DNA of 64,000 bases from CAVTRI01 sp963737075 (GTDB taxonomy: Bacteria > Actinomycetota > Acidimicrobiia > Acidimicrobiales > Palsa-688): contig CAVTRI010000002.1 in assembly GCA_963737075.1 (NCBI GenBank), positions 992,001-1,056,000 of the forward strand, in the 5' to 3' direction. Position numbers and translations under genes: made by a program. This document shows positions 1 to 9,032 of this stretch, one piece after another (the stretch's first letter is position 1; each line of letters opens with the position of its first letter). The notes beneath the pieces were generated by a model. That model searched no databases, was not told where the DNA came from, and worked only from the letters and a program-made list of their open reading frames with translations.

Positions 1-2
1 GT

Positions 3-323
3 GACGGCTCTCCGTGGTTGGCTGCCGCCCTCGCGTATCTCGACGGCAACCGTCGGTATCTCAAGGAGTTGCTCGCCGACCAACTACCTGACATCCGTTA
101 CACGGTCCCTGAGGCGACGTACCTGGCGTGGCTCGACTGCCGCACCCTCGATCTCGACACCGAGCCCGCCGACTACTTTCTGGAAAAGGCCCGAGTCGCG
201 ACCAGCCCGGGGCCCGCGTTCGGGGCCAACGGCGCCGGCCACCTGAGGTTCAACTTCGCCACGTCACGGGCCATCCTGGCTCAGGCTGTCGACGCCATGG
301 CTGCCGCCGTGTCCGGGCGCTGA
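3..323 (+). CDS. PLP-dependent aminotransferase, C-terminal fragment (PatB/MalY type)
   Basis: The frame is open at the left edge, so the gene begins outside the window; about 106 C-terminal residues are visible. The motif PEATYLAWLDCR, followed by SPGPAFGANGAGHLRFNFATSR, is the usual ending of class I/II aminotransferases of the PatB/MalY (cystathionine beta-lyase-like) group. The Arg of RFNFATSR corresponds to the residue that binds the substrate carboxylate. The PLP lysine and the rest of the large domain are off-window. These enzymes usually act in the cytosol on sulfur amino acids or as general aminotransferases; the substrate cannot be told from the tail. The gene converges on ackA, with 43 bp between the stops. 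Confidence 0.85.
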   Translation, partial: DGSPWLAAALAYLDGNRRYLKELLADQLPDIRYTVPEATYLAWLDCRTLDLDTEPADYFLEKARVATSPGPAFGANGAGHLRFNFATSRAILAQAVDAMAAAVSGR

Positions 324-366
324 CGGCCGGGCTGGGAGCCTTCAACCAGCGAGAAGCGCACGGCTT

Positions 367-1440
367 TCACGGGCGATCTGGAGAATCCTCCCGTGCGTGC
401 ACTACAAACGTGCGGACCGCGGAGCCCGGGGCGCTGATGTCGCCATCGCAGCCGACCGCGGCCGCGTTGGCAGCGTCGTCGACATCGACACCCATCCAGC
501 CCAGGCCCGCGCAGATCTCGCTGCGGATAACGGAGGCGTTTTCACCAACGCCGCCAGTGAAGACGAGGGTGTCCAGACCACCCAACGCGGCTGCCATGGC
601 GGCGATCTTGGCTCGCAACCGGTGCACGTAGACGGCGATCGCCAGCTGCGCCTGCTCGTCCCCGGCGTCGCGGAGGGAGACGAGCTCGCGCATGTCGCTG
701 GTGCGGTCGCCCGACAGGCCGAGGAGTCCGGCCCGACGTTCGAGGTCGTTGTCCGCTTCTGCCGGTAACAGGCCTCGCCTGAGCACCCACAGCAGGGCGC
801 CGGGATCGACGTCGCCGCTGCGGGTCGCCATCACGAGACCCTCCAGCGGGGTGAAGCCCATCGTGGTGTCCACCGACCGGCCGTCGGCCACGGCAGTGAC
901 GGACGCTCCCCCGCCCAGATGGCACACCACCAGACGCCGCCCGCCGGGGGCTTCTGCCAACAGCTCCTGGCTGCGGCTGGCGGCCCACGAGCAGCTCAGG
1001 CCATGAAAGCCGTACCGGCGTATCCCCCAACGAGTGACCCAGTCGTGCGGCAACGCATACGTGGCGGCGGCTGCCGGCAGACCGGCGTGGAACGCGGTGT
1101 CGAAGCACGCCACGGCGGGCGTCGACGGCAGCAGAGCTCGCACGGCGTCGATTCCTCGCAGCGCCGGCGGGTTGTGCAACGGCGCCAATTCATTGAGGGC
1201 GTCCAGCGAATGGCGCATACCGGGGTCGATCATCACGGCCCGATTGAAACGGTCGCCCCCGTGGACCACCCGATGGCCGGTGACGTCCACCGCTCCTGCT
1301 TCCTCAACAAACGTTCGCAGCTCGTCCGTGCCGTAGCCGTCGCGTGCATCGATGTCGGTGGCCGCTTCGACCGCATCCTGCTCTCCGATGACGCGGAGCT
1401 TGAGTGTCTGGGATCCGGCGTTCACCACCAGGACGCGCAC
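367..1440 (-). CDS. ackA: acetate kinase
   Basis: Interconverts acetyl phosphate + ADP and acetate + ATP in the cytosol. ASKHA-fold motifs are visible: NAGSQTLKL (residues 7-15), GHRVVHGG (55-62), FDTAFH (113-118), RYGFHGLS (142-149) and the phosphate-binding HLGGGASV (174-181). At 357 residues it is shorter than the usual roughly 400, mainly because of a compressed segment between residues 16 and 55. It lies 13 bp downstream of the phosphoketolase gene on the same strand, a classic pairing: phosphoketolase makes acetyl phosphate, which AckA converts to ATP. Identity is secure. Whether the short form is fully active cannot be judged from sequence. Confidence 0.93.
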   Translation of the reverse strand: MRVLVVNAGSQTLKLRVIGEQDAVEAATDIDARDGYGTDELRTFVEEAGAVDVTGHRVVHGGDRFNRAVMIDPGMRHSLDALNELAPLHNPPALRGIDAVRALLPSTPAVACFDTAFHAGLPAAAATYALPHDWVTRWGIRRYGFHGLSCSWAASRSQELLAEAPGGRRLVVCHLGGGASVTAVADGRSVDTTMGFTPLEGLVMATRSGDVDPGALLWVLRRGLLPAEADNDLERRAGLLGLSGDRTSDMRELVSLRDAGDEQAQLAIAVYVHRLRAKIAAMAAALGGLDTLVFTGGVGENASVIRSEICAGLGWMGVDVDDAANAAAVGCDGDISAPGSAVRTFVVHAREDSPDRP

Positions 1441-1453
1441 GGGAGCGGGCGGC

Positions 1454-3818
1454 TCAGCCCGGCCAGATCCAGTCCCGGATCTCGGGCAGGTCGTCGCCGT
1501 ACTCCGCGGCGTACGCCCGGTTGCGGATCTGCCGGTCCCGCATCTCCTGACGGAGATGCGCCATGGTCCGGTCCAATCCGGGCACGCGGTCGATGACGTC
1601 CATGACGAGGTGGAACCGGTCGAGGTCGTTCATCGCCGTCATCTCAAACGGCGTGGTCGTCGTCCCCTCCTCCTTGTAGCCGCGCACGTGGACGTTGGGA
1701 TGGTTACGGCGGCGATAGATAAGTCGGTGGATCAGCCACGGGTAGCCGTGATAGGCGAAAATGACGGGCCTATCGGTCGTGAAGAGCGCATCGAATTCGG
1801 CGTCAGATATTCCATGTGGATGGTCAGATTGGGGTACCAGCTTCATGAGGTCGACGATGTTGACCACGCGCACTTTGAGGTCGGGGCAGCGCTGGCGAAG
1901 GAGGGCCACCGCGGCGAGCGTCTCCAGCGTCGGGACGTCGCCGGCGCAGGCCATCACCACGTCGGGTTCCCCTTCGGCGTCGTTACTCGCCCAGTTCCAG
2001 ATCCCCAAGCCTTTCGTGCAGTGCAGGATCGCATCTTCGATGCCGAGGTACTGGAGCGCGGGCTGCTTGCCGGCCACGATGACGTTGACGTAGTGGCGAC
2101 TGCGGAGGCAGTGGTCGGCGACCGACAACAGACAGTTGGTGTCCGGCGGCAGGTATACCCGGATCACCTCGGGCTTCTTGTTGACGACATGGTCGATAAA
2201 GCCAGGGTCTTGGTGAGAGAGGCCATTGTGATCCTGGCGCCACACGTGCGAAGTGAGTAAATAATTGAGCGATGCCAACGACCGTCGCCACGCAAGGCGC
2301 TGGGTGGTTCGCAGCCATTTGGCGTGCTGGTTGAACATCGAATCGACGATGTGGATAAACCCTTCGTAACAGGAGAAAAATCCGTGCCGACCGGTGAGCA
2401 GGTACCCCTCGAGCATGCCCTGGCAGAGGTGCTCGGACAGCACCTCGGTCACCCGCCCGGCCGGATCCAGATGCTCGTCATCGTCAGGGAACGTTTCGCC
2501 CATCCACGTGCGGCCGGTGACATCAAAGAGGTCGGCAAGGCGATTCGACGCTGTCTCGTCGGGGCCGAACACCCGGAAGTTAGCGGCGGCGGCGTTCTCG
2601 GCCATCACATCGCGGAGGAACCGGCCCAGCACGCGGGTGGCCTCGCCGAAGGTGACACCCGGCGAGAGGACATCGGATGCGTACACGCGAAAGTCGGGCA
2701 GCCGGAGATCCCGCAGGAGGAGCCCACCATTTGCGTGCGGGTTGGCGCCCATCCGGCGGTCGCCGGACGGCGCCAGCTCCGCCAGCTCCGGGCTCAGGCC
2801 GCCGTCGGAAGTGAAGAGCTCCTCGGCCCGGTAACTGCGCAGCCACGCTTCCAACTGGGCCAGGTGGGATGGATTCGTTCGCACCTCGGACAGCGGCACC
2901 TGGTGAGACCGCCACGATCCCTCTGTGCGCTTGCCGTCGACCTCTTTCGGCCCCGTCCAGCCCTTCGGCGTGCGCAGCACGAGCATCGGCCACGCCGGTC
3001 GGCCCGTCGCCTCGCCGCGCCGAGCTTCGTCCTGGATGGCCTCAATCCGGTCGAGGGCGTCATCGAGGGCCGAGGCCAGCTCCTGGTGGACCTCGGCCGT
3101 GACGTCGCCGGACACCCAGCGCGGGTCCCACCCATAGCCGCGCAACAACTCGGTCAGCTCCGCATCAGGGATGCGAGCGAGGACCGTCGGGTTGGCGATC
3201 TTGTAGCCGTTGAGGTGCAAGATCGGAAGGACGGCGCCGTCCTGGGCTGGGTTGAGGAACTTGTTGCAGTGCCAGCTGGTTGCGAGGGGTCCCGTTTCGG
3301 CTTCGCCGTCACCAACAACGGTCGCCACCAGCAGATCGGGGTTGTCGAACGCCGCCCCGAACGCGTGAACGAGCGCGTAGCCGAGCTCGCCGCCTTCGTG
3401 GATCGACCCCGGCGTTTCGGGAGCCGCGTGACTGGGGAATCCCGCCTGGGAACGAGAACTGCTTAAAAAGACGGCGCATCCCGTCGGCGTCCTGGGAGAT
3501 CTCAGGGTAGATCTCGCTGTACGTTCCTTCGAGGTAAGTGTTGGCAACGACCGCCGGGCCGCCGTGCCCCGGGCCGCACACGAAGACGGCGTTGAGGTCG
3601 CGGGCTCGGATTACCCGGTTGAGGTGGGCGTAGATCAGGTTCAGACCAGGGGTGGTGCCCCAATGGCCGAGCAGCCGAGGCTTGACGTGCTCGGGGGACA
3701 AGGGGACCTCGAGCAACGGATTGTCCATCAGATAGATCTGTCCGACCGACAGATAGTTTGCCGCCCGCCAGTAGGCGTCGAGCCGGGCCAGCTCCTTGGT
3801 CGACAGCGGAGTGCTCAC
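1454..3818 (-). pseudogene. xfp: phosphoketolase, frameshifted (two-frame gene)
   Basis: Thiamine-diphosphate enzyme splitting xylulose-5-P (and often fructose-6-P) into acetyl phosphate and an aldose phosphate. The N-terminal part (GTG at 3818, AGGAG six bases upstream; STPLSTKELARLDAYWRAAN start, CGPGHGGPAVVAN) runs into FSFPGGIP and then loses frame. The remaining roughly 660 residues continue in another frame from SHAAPETPGSIHEGGELGYA to the end. Joined, they give about 787 residues, matching the family. Removing one base of the GGGG run at 3434-3437 restores PGGIPSHAAPETPG exactly, so the lesion is a single-base insertion. Motifs VVGDGEAETG (ThDP/Mg site) and HLNGYKIANPT are intact. It is either a genuine pseudogene or a homopolymer error. 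It leads the xfp-ackA operon. Confidence 0.88.
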
Positions 3819-3863
3819 CGCTCGCTCCTCGCTCGTTTCCAATTTCTGTCTACCAGGCCCGGA

Positions 3864-3984
3864 GAAGTTCCGGAACCTTGACGAGTTGTTTGCGCTCTCG
3901 CCGGAACCCCAACGATAAATCGCGCGTATACGCGCGATTTCTCGAAGAAGTTCACCGCCAAACGCAAACAACTCGCAGATGTTG
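3864..3984. repeat. nested-palindrome element, copy A1
   Basis: Outer inverted arms GAGTTGTTTGCG (from 3882) and CGCAAACAACTC (to 3974) are perfect complements. They enclose a perfect 24-base palindrome at 3917-3940 centred on CGCGCGTATACGCGCG. The left flank CCGGAACCTTGACGAGTTGTT-like sequence recurs, inverted, at the right flank of the copy near 46.5 kb. It sits between the DUF2079 gene and the phosphoketolase start, both on the minus strand. See also 19031-19345 and 46431-46530. Confidence 0.8.
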
Positions 3985-3993
3985 GGCCCGGGG

Positions 3994-4160
3994 GCGGCCC
4001 ACCGCGGGGCCACCGCGACCCCGGAGCGGCCACCGCGGGCCGGCGCGGCCACCGCGACCCCGGAGCGGCCACCGCGGGCCGGCGCGCGGCCACCGCGGGG
4101 CCGGGGCGGCCGCCGCGAGCCGGGGCAGCCACCGCGAGCCGGGGCGGCCGCCGCGGGCCC
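3994..4160. repeat. GC-rich tandem minisatellite
   Basis: Repeated GGCCACCGCG units separated by GACCCCGGAGC or GGCCGGCGC. A 39-base unit starting at 4008 recurs at 4047 nearly exactly, followed by degenerate units to about 4160. Open frames across it encode only Ala/Pro/Arg/Gly repeats and are not credible proteins. It directly abuts the A1 palindrome on the left and a short dispersed repeat (4155-4186) on the right. Confidence 0.75.
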
Positions 4161-4186
4161 AGTTGCGGCCACCTGCGGCCGCAAGA
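4155..4186. repeat. short dispersed repeat B1
   Basis: GGGCCCAGTTGCGGCCACCT followed by GCGGCCGCAAGATC. A close relative (GGGCCCAGTCGCCGCCACCT, then GCGGTCG) lies at 22467-22497 beside hspR. It ends a few bases beyond the stop codon of the DUF2079 gene. Confidence 0.5.
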
Positions 4187-4197
4187 TCACTACGGGG

Positions 4198-5682
4198 TCA
4201 GTTGCGGCGATAGAGCGCCACGTCGCCGGTTTGGGCGACGACGTGGAACTGGCTGCTGATCGAGGTGAACACCGCCTCGTCGGTGCCCGTCAGATTGGTC
4301 GGCAGGGCCACGTACTGAATCTGGTCGGCGAACGGCAGCCGCTGCCCCTCCTGCGTATACAGTCCCCAGTACTGGGCCCGGAACGGCGTCGGCCACATGT
4401 AGATCCGCACCCGGTGGTCGATGTGGGAGACGTACGGGTAGTACGCCGACACCACGGCGGTGGGGGGCAGCGCCCGCAGGACGCTGTTGACGTCGTGGAC
4501 TTCGGGGCTGTTGGGACTCGAGTGCGCGTACGTCTGGATCGAGAACGGCGCCAACCCCCAGAGCACGCATGACACGAACGCGCAGGTGGTCACGAAGGCA
4601 GTGGCTACCATCTGGCGTTTTCGGCTGGCGAGCCTGGCGATCGCAAACACCGTGCCGGCTACGAGCACCGGCACCAGCGGCATCGAATAGTGGTACTGGA
4701 TTTCGTGCATGTACGGGAACGTGCTGACCACGTTGACGCCGAGCGTCAGGATCCCGATCGCCGCCATCTCCGGGAAGAGCACGAAGCCGAGCCCGACCGA
4801 GATGACCATCTGCCACAGGTAGAAGAGCCGGCCCCCGCTGTTGAGGTAGTCCCAGAATCGAATGGGATGTGCGAAGGCCGTGCGCACCAGCCCACCCGTT
4901 CCCCCAAAAGGAATGCGGTTGGCGTAGAAGGACGCGGTGCCCAGAATCATGGCGATCGCCACCTGGGTGGCAAACAGCATGTAGGCCAGCGACCCGGCCA
5001 TGATCCAGATACCCCACCGGCGGTCGCGCCGCCAGGCCACCCAGGCTCCGAGCGGGATCAGGAGCAGAGCGGTGTCCTCCTTGACAAGCAAGGAAAAGAT
5101 GACCGCCACGGCGAGCAGCCGGCCCTTGGACTCGACTGCCGCGTAAAGGGCGACGGCGAGGGTGAGGACGAGGAAGCATTCGGGGTGGAATTGTTCGAGG
5201 TTGCCGTTTTGCAGCGCCGGGTTGAGCAGGTAGGCACAGGCCAGCATCGTCGCCAGCAGTGGGCCGAGCCGCCGTAGCCCGAGCAGGTAGATCGGGATGG
5301 CCGCCAACGCCAGCAGCCAGCTCTGCACCACCAGCAGCGCCTGGGCGTGCGGGTAGACCCAGTACACCGGCACGAGCAGCAGCAGGATGAACGACGTGTG
5401 ATCGCCGAAGAGGTTGCGGCCCATGATCGTCACGAACGGGGCGTGGAACCGGCTCAGCAACCAGATGCCCTGGTCGAAGACGCCCATGTCGTACGGCGGG
5501 GTGCCGTACCCGTCGTGGACGTTGACGCTCAACAGGCTGAAACGCATGGCGTAAGCGACGATCGCCACCGCGACCGGCACGTGCACCAACCATGATCTGG
5601 TGTCCACCGATCGCCGATCGATCCGGCCAGTTGCGGGCGACCTGGTGCCCGTCCTTGTCGCGGCCGCCGGCAACGCCTGCAC
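4198..5682 (-). CDS. DUF2079 polytopic membrane protein
   Basis: 494-residue integral membrane protein. After a basic N-terminus there are roughly ten hydrophobic segments in the first two thirds, then a soluble C-terminal part of about 120 residues. DUF2079 hallmarks are present: YDMGVFDQGIW near residue 65, GDHTSFILLLL, NLEQFHPECFLVLTLAVALY and the KEDTALLLIPLG loop. DUF2079 proteins resemble membrane glycosyltransferases of the GT-C type with an acidic loop, but their reaction is unproven. It is preceded by the divergent region of the L,D-transpeptidase, which lies upstream on the same strand with a 21-bp gap. The two could therefore be co-transcribed as envelope genes. Confidence 0.85.
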   Translation of the reverse strand: MQALPAAATRTGTRSPATGRIDRRSVDTRSWLVHVPVAVAIVAYAMRFSLLSVNVHDGYGTPPYDMGVFDQGIWLLSRFHAPFVTIMGRNLFGDHTSFILLLLVPVYWVYPHAQALLVVQSWLLALAAIPIYLLGLRRLGPLLATMLACAYLLNPALQNGNLEQFHPECFLVLTLAVALYAAVESKGRLLAVAVIFSLLVKEDTALLLIPLGAWVAWRRDRRWGIWIMAGSLAYMLFATQVAIAMILGTASFYANRIPFGGTGGLVRTAFAHPIRFWDYLNSGGRLFYLWQMVISVGLGFVLFPEMAAIGILTLGVNVVSTFPYMHEIQYHYSMPLVPVLVAGTVFAIARLASRKRQMVATAFVTTCAFVSCVLWGLAPFSIQTYAHSSPNSPEVHDVNSVLRALPPTAVVSAYYPYVSHIDHRVRIYMWPTPFRAQYWGLYTQEGQRLPFADQIQYVALPTNLTGTDEAVFTSISSQFHVVAQTGDVALYRRN

Positions 5683-5703
5683 GGGGGGGATCGTAGTGGG
5701 AGG

Positions 5704-6609
5704 TCAGAAGTGGCTGATCTCGCTGTCGGGGCCCATGACGACCAGCGGCGAATCCGCGGGGTCAAGCCAGCGCAGCAGCGTGTCCAACTCGCCGAGCGGC
5801 AAGCTCACGCAGCCGTTGGTGGGCCCGCCGATGTCGGCGTGGATGAAGACGCCCGAACCGGCGCCCGGAACGGCGGGGTCCGTGTTGTAGTCGACGACAA
5901 CAAAGCTGGGATAGGCGTTGCCCTCTTGCCACAAGGCTTCGCTGTTGTCACCGAACGCAGGGGTCTGGCCGCACGGCACGTGCTGGAACGTGTTGTAGAA
6001 AGGCGACGAGGGGTCTTCGTCCCACCAGTCACCGCAGACCAGCTGATGGTACTGATACCGCACTCCGGGGTCAGGAGCGGTGCCGTACATGACGCGCCCG
6101 ACGGGATAGGCCCCGGTCGGAGTGGTGGGGTCGCCTTCGTGGTGGTGGTCCGAGAACCCGTTGAGCCCGATGGCGCCTGGCCACGGACCGCCGGCGAGCA
6201 CCCAGCAGGCGCCTTGGCGTTGCCACAGGGTGACGGTGGCAGTTGTGGTCGTGTAGGAGGGAGCATTCACAGTGATCAGCTGGCTTGCGGCGCCGGTCGA
6301 GGCGAGTGAGCCGGCCAGGGACGCGGAGCACGTGGGCCGAGCGGGCGCCGTCGTCGTGGTCGTGACCGGAAGGGTCGTCGTAGTCGTCGACGGGAGGGTC
6401 GTCGGAGACGACGTCATGGGCGGGAGCGAGGTGGTCGACAACGGAACCGCGGGCGGCGAGGTGGCCGGCGACGATGCATGCGTGACTGTTCGCGTGGCGT
6501 GTGCGACGGCCGACGGCCGGCCGGCGGCGCCCCCACATCCGACGATGAGCGTGGCGAGCGCCAGAACCACGCCAACGACCAGCGACCTGTGAACCATACG
6601 CTTTGTCAT
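5704..6609 (-). CDS. L,D-transpeptidase-like lipoprotein (YkuD fold)
   Basis: Predicted 301-residue exported protein that would make 3-3 peptidoglycan cross-links or attach proteins to the wall. The start at ATG 6609 gives a signal peptide (TKRMVHRS, hydrophobic stretch, lipobox LIVGC with Cys about residue 25). This is followed by a Thr/Pro/Ser-rich linker of roughly 60 residues and a C-terminal YkuD-type catalytic domain. The catalytic motif reads IHADIGGPTNGCVSLP, with the His and nucleophilic Cys in place. ATG 6597 is an alternative start that still leaves a signal peptide. A longer reading to 6921 overlaps the divergent M15 gene and is rejected. The start codon lies one base from that of the divergent peptidase gene. 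Confidence 0.82.
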   Translation of the reverse strand: MTKRMVHRSLVVGVVLALATLIVGCGGAAGRPSAVAHATRTVTHASSPATSPPAVPLSTTSLPPMTSSPTTLPSTTTTTLPVTTTTTAPARPTCSASLAGSLASTGAASQLITVNAPSYTTTTATVTLWQRQGACWVLAGGPWPGAIGLNGFSDHHHEGDPTTPTGAYPVGRVMYGTAPDPGVRYQYHQLVCGDWWDEDPSSPFYNTFQHVPCGQTPAFGDNSEALWQEGNAYPSFVVVDYNTDPAVPGAGSGVFIHADIGGPTNGCVSLPLGELDTLLRWLDPADSPLVVMGPDSEISHF

Positions 6610-6610
6610 C

Positions 6611-7438
6611 GTGGCTCGGCCATGGTACGTGGGGTCCTTCGCCGCCGCGCTCGCGGCCGTGACGGTCGCCACTGGCGGGTGCGGAAGCGGGCGGCCCTCG
6701 GCGGAGCCGCCGGAAGTCGCCGCGACATCGCTGGCCGCGCAACCGCCGCCCCCCGCCACCACCTCCTCCGCCGCTGCGACGCCGTCGACCACCCGGCCGC
6801 CGGCCCCGACCACCGCGGCGCCGACCACGCCACCGACCAGCGCCGCACCGCCGTCGAGCCTTTCTCCTCCAACATTTTCTGCCTCGGTGCAGCCAGTCAC
6901 CGCCGCCCAGCTCGGCGGCACCTGGCACGCCGGCTGCCCCGTCGGCCCCGACCAGCTGCGCCAGATCGCCCTCAGCTACTGGGGATTCGACAAGCAGCCG
7001 CACCCGGGAACGATCGTCGTCAACGCCACCGTCGTCGGCGCTGTCGAGCATGTCTTTGCGAGCCTGTACGCCGCCCGGTTCCCGATCCGTGAGGTAGTCC
7101 CTCAGGCCGCGTACGGCGGCGACGACAACGCTGCCGCCGCGTCGGACGACACGTCGGGCTTCAACTGCCGCTTTGCGGTCGCCCCCGGTCCGCCGCAGTG
7201 GTCGGTCCACGCCTTCGGGGAGGCGATCGACGTCAACGACGTGGAAAACCCCTACTTCGAAGGCGCAACGGTCATCCCGCCCGCGGGCGCCGCCTACATG
7301 AACCGCACCCAGGTGCGTCCCGGCATGGCCGTCTCCGGTGGGACCCTCGTGTCGGCATTCGCCGCCGTGGGCTGGCAGTGGGGTGGACGGTGGACCGCCT
7401 CGCCCGACTACCAGCACTTCTCGGCCACCGGAGGCTGA
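6611..7438 (+). CDS. M15-family D-Ala-D-Ala carboxypeptidase-like lipoprotein
   Basis: 275-residue exported protein with a signal peptide (MARPWYV, then a hydrophobic run), lipobox ATGGC around residue 23, and a long Pro/Thr/Ser-rich spacer to about residue 100. The C-terminal domain carries the zinc peptidase signature SVHAFGEAIDVND (Ser-x-His-x6-Asp, about residues 198-210) and a terminal GRWTASPDYQHF that supplies the second His. M15 (VanY/peptidase_M15_4) enzymes trim peptidoglycan stems. The start is GTG 6611, and no clear ribosome-binding site is visible. It pairs head-to-head with the L,D-transpeptidase, so both probably modify the wall together. The next gene follows after 5 bp. Confidence 0.8.
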   Translation: MARPWYVGSFAAALAAVTVATGGCGSGRPSAEPPEVAATSLAAQPPPPATTSSAAATPSTTRPPAPTTAAPTTPPTSAAPPSSLSPPTFSASVQPVTAAQLGGTWHAGCPVGPDQLRQIALSYWGFDKQPHPGTIVVNATVVGAVEHVFASLYAARFPIREVVPQAAYGGDDNAAAASDDTSGFNCRFAVAPGPPQWSVHAFGEAIDVNDVENPYFEGATVIPPAGAAYMNRTQVRPGMAVSGGTLVSAFAAVGWQWGGRWTASPDYQHFSATGG

Positions 7439-7443
7439 CCGGC

Positions 7444-8109
7444 GTGACCGCGCTGCCCCCCGACTACGACAGCGACCCGGAGCGCTGGGCCTCCTGGGAG
7501 TCGCCGCAGGACGTTCACGACATCGTCGCTCCCGAACTCCGAGGGCCAGTGCTCGACGTCGGCTGCGGCGAGGGCCGGCTGGTGTCGCTGCTGAGCCCCG
7601 AGGTGGCGTGGGTCGGGCTCGACGCTTCGCCGGCGCAGGTGGCGGCGAACCCGTACCGGCCCATGGTGGTGGGGGATATGAGGGCGCTGCCGTTCAGGGA
7701 CGGTGTGTTCGCGGAAGTGACCCACCTGTGGTGCCTGTACCACATCGACGACCCCGTGGTGGCGATCAGGGAGGCCCGACGCGTGCTGGGAACCGGCGGC
7801 CGGTACTACGCCTCCACGGCGGCGCGCGACAACGATCCGGAGCTGGTCGCGGGCGGCTACCCGGCGACGTCATTCGACGCCGAGGAGGCGGCAGGCATCG
7901 TGGGGGAGGTGTTCGCCGACGTGGAGCCGGCGCCCTGGGACGGGCGGTTCTTCCCGTTGCGAACCCGTGACGAGGTACGCGCCTACTGCCGCCACAGCCA
8001 TCTGCCGATGTCGTTGGCTGAAGATGCCGAGGTGCCGCTGTGGCTGACCAAGCGCGGAGTGCTGGTGCGCGCCCGGGTCGCTCCTCACGAGACCGGTCCG
8101 ACAAGATGA
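7444..8109 (+). CDS. class I SAM-dependent methyltransferase (Methyltransf_11)
   Basis: 221-residue cytosolic protein. Motif I is VLDVGCGEGRL (about residues 36-46). An acidic residue ends strand 2 (WVGLDAS), followed by GDMRALPFRDGVFAEVTHLWCLYHIDDP, typical of UbiE/Methyltransf_11 enzymes. The GTG at 7444 is preferred because upstream codons overlap the peptidase gene in another frame and look unlike the family. The substrate is unknown. It is tightly linked to the flanking genes (5 bp and 4 bp gaps) and probably in one operon with the hydrolase. Confidence 0.85.
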   Translation: MTALPPDYDSDPERWASWESPQDVHDIVAPELRGPVLDVGCGEGRLVSLLSPEVAWVGLDASPAQVAANPYRPMVVGDMRALPFRDGVFAEVTHLWCLYHIDDPVVAIREARRVLGTGGRYYASTAARDNDPELVAGGYPATSFDAEEAAGIVGEVFADVEPAPWDGRFFPLRTRDEVRAYCRHSHLPMSLAEDAEVPLWLTKRGVLVRARVAPHETGPTR

Positions 8110-8113
8110 TGCG

Positions 8114-9022
8114 ATGGCCCACTCCACCCCCCGGGAGCTCACCGCGCGCACCATCCGTCTGCGAGGAGACGGCGTCACCCTCGTCGCTGACGCCATCGGC
8201 CGGGACACCGACCCGTCGGTCGTGCTGCTCCACGGCGGCGGCCAGACCCGCCACGCCTGGGGCTCTGCCGCCTGGGCGCTGGCGGGCACGGGTCGGTACG
8301 CCCTCTCGGTAGATCTTCGCGGCCACGGGGACAGCGAGTGGGCGCCCGACGGCGACTATGGCATCGGAGCCTTCGGCGCCGACGTGCGCGCCATCGTTCG
8401 CAGCCTGGCAGTCCGGCCGGTGCTGGTTGGGGCATCGCTGGGCGGGCTCTCTTCCCTGGTCGCGGTGGGCGAATCGGACGCGCCGGTCGCTTCCGCGCTC
8501 GTCCTGGTCGATGTGACCCCACGCGTCGAACGGGCTGGCGCCGACCGCATCCGGGGGTTCATGCTGCAAGGCGCCGCCGGGTTTGCTCGGTTGGAGGACG
8601 CGGCGGACGCCATCGCGGCCTATCTGCCCAACCGGCCGCGACCCAAGGACCTGTCGGGCCTGCGCAAAAACCTGCGCCAGCGCGACGACGGCAACTGGTA
8701 CTGGCACTGGGATCCCCGCTTCATTCAGAACCGGGCTGGCATCGACGGCCAGACAGGCCCCATCGACCACGACCGGCTGGCGGCCGCCGCCCGCCGGGTG
8801 GCGATCCCGACGTTGCTCGTCCGGGGCCAGCAGAGCGACATCGTCAGCGACGAAAGCGTCCGTGAGCTCCACGAGCTCATCCCTCACGCCGAGATCGTGG
8901 ACGTGACCGGTGCCGGCCACATGGTCGCCGGCGACCGCAACGACGCGTTCAACCGCGCTGTCGTCGACTTCGTGGAGCGCGAGGTGCCCTTGAACGACGC
9001 CAGCGCGCGGCGTAGGGGCTGA
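8114..9022 (+). CDS. alpha/beta-fold hydrolase
   Basis: 302-residue alpha/beta hydrolase. The oxyanion-hole motif is LLHGGGQTRHAW (about residues 36-47), followed by VDLRGHGDSEW and the nucleophile elbow VGASLGGLSS (Ser about residue 107). The catalytic acid lies in the LLVRGQQSDIVSDES region and the catalytic His in GAGHMVAGD (about residue 270). A cap domain occupies roughly 130-220. The pattern is that of haloalkane dehalogenase/peroxidase-type esterases; the substrate is not predictable. It follows the methyltransferase by 4 bp and converges on the response regulator gene. Confidence 0.87.
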   Translation: MAHSTPRELTARTIRLRGDGVTLVADAIGRDTDPSVVLLHGGGQTRHAWGSAAWALAGTGRYALSVDLRGHGDSEWAPDGDYGIGAFGADVRAIVRSLAVRPVLVGASLGGLSSLVAVGESDAPVASALVLVDVTPRVERAGADRIRGFMLQGAAGFARLEDAADAIAAYLPNRPRPKDLSGLRKNLRQRDDGNWYWHWDPRFIQNRAGIDGQTGPIDHDRLAAAARRVAIPTLLVRGQQSDIVSDESVRELHELIPHAEIVDVTGAGHMVAGDRNDAFNRAVVDFVEREVPLNDASARRRG

Positions 9023-9032
9023 CGGGCTGCAG

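Noticed and set aside
2324..3466. 380-codon plus-strand open frame opposite phosphoketolase
   Set aside because: Shadow frame in GC-rich coding DNA; the minus strand carries the thiamine-diphosphate enzyme motifs.
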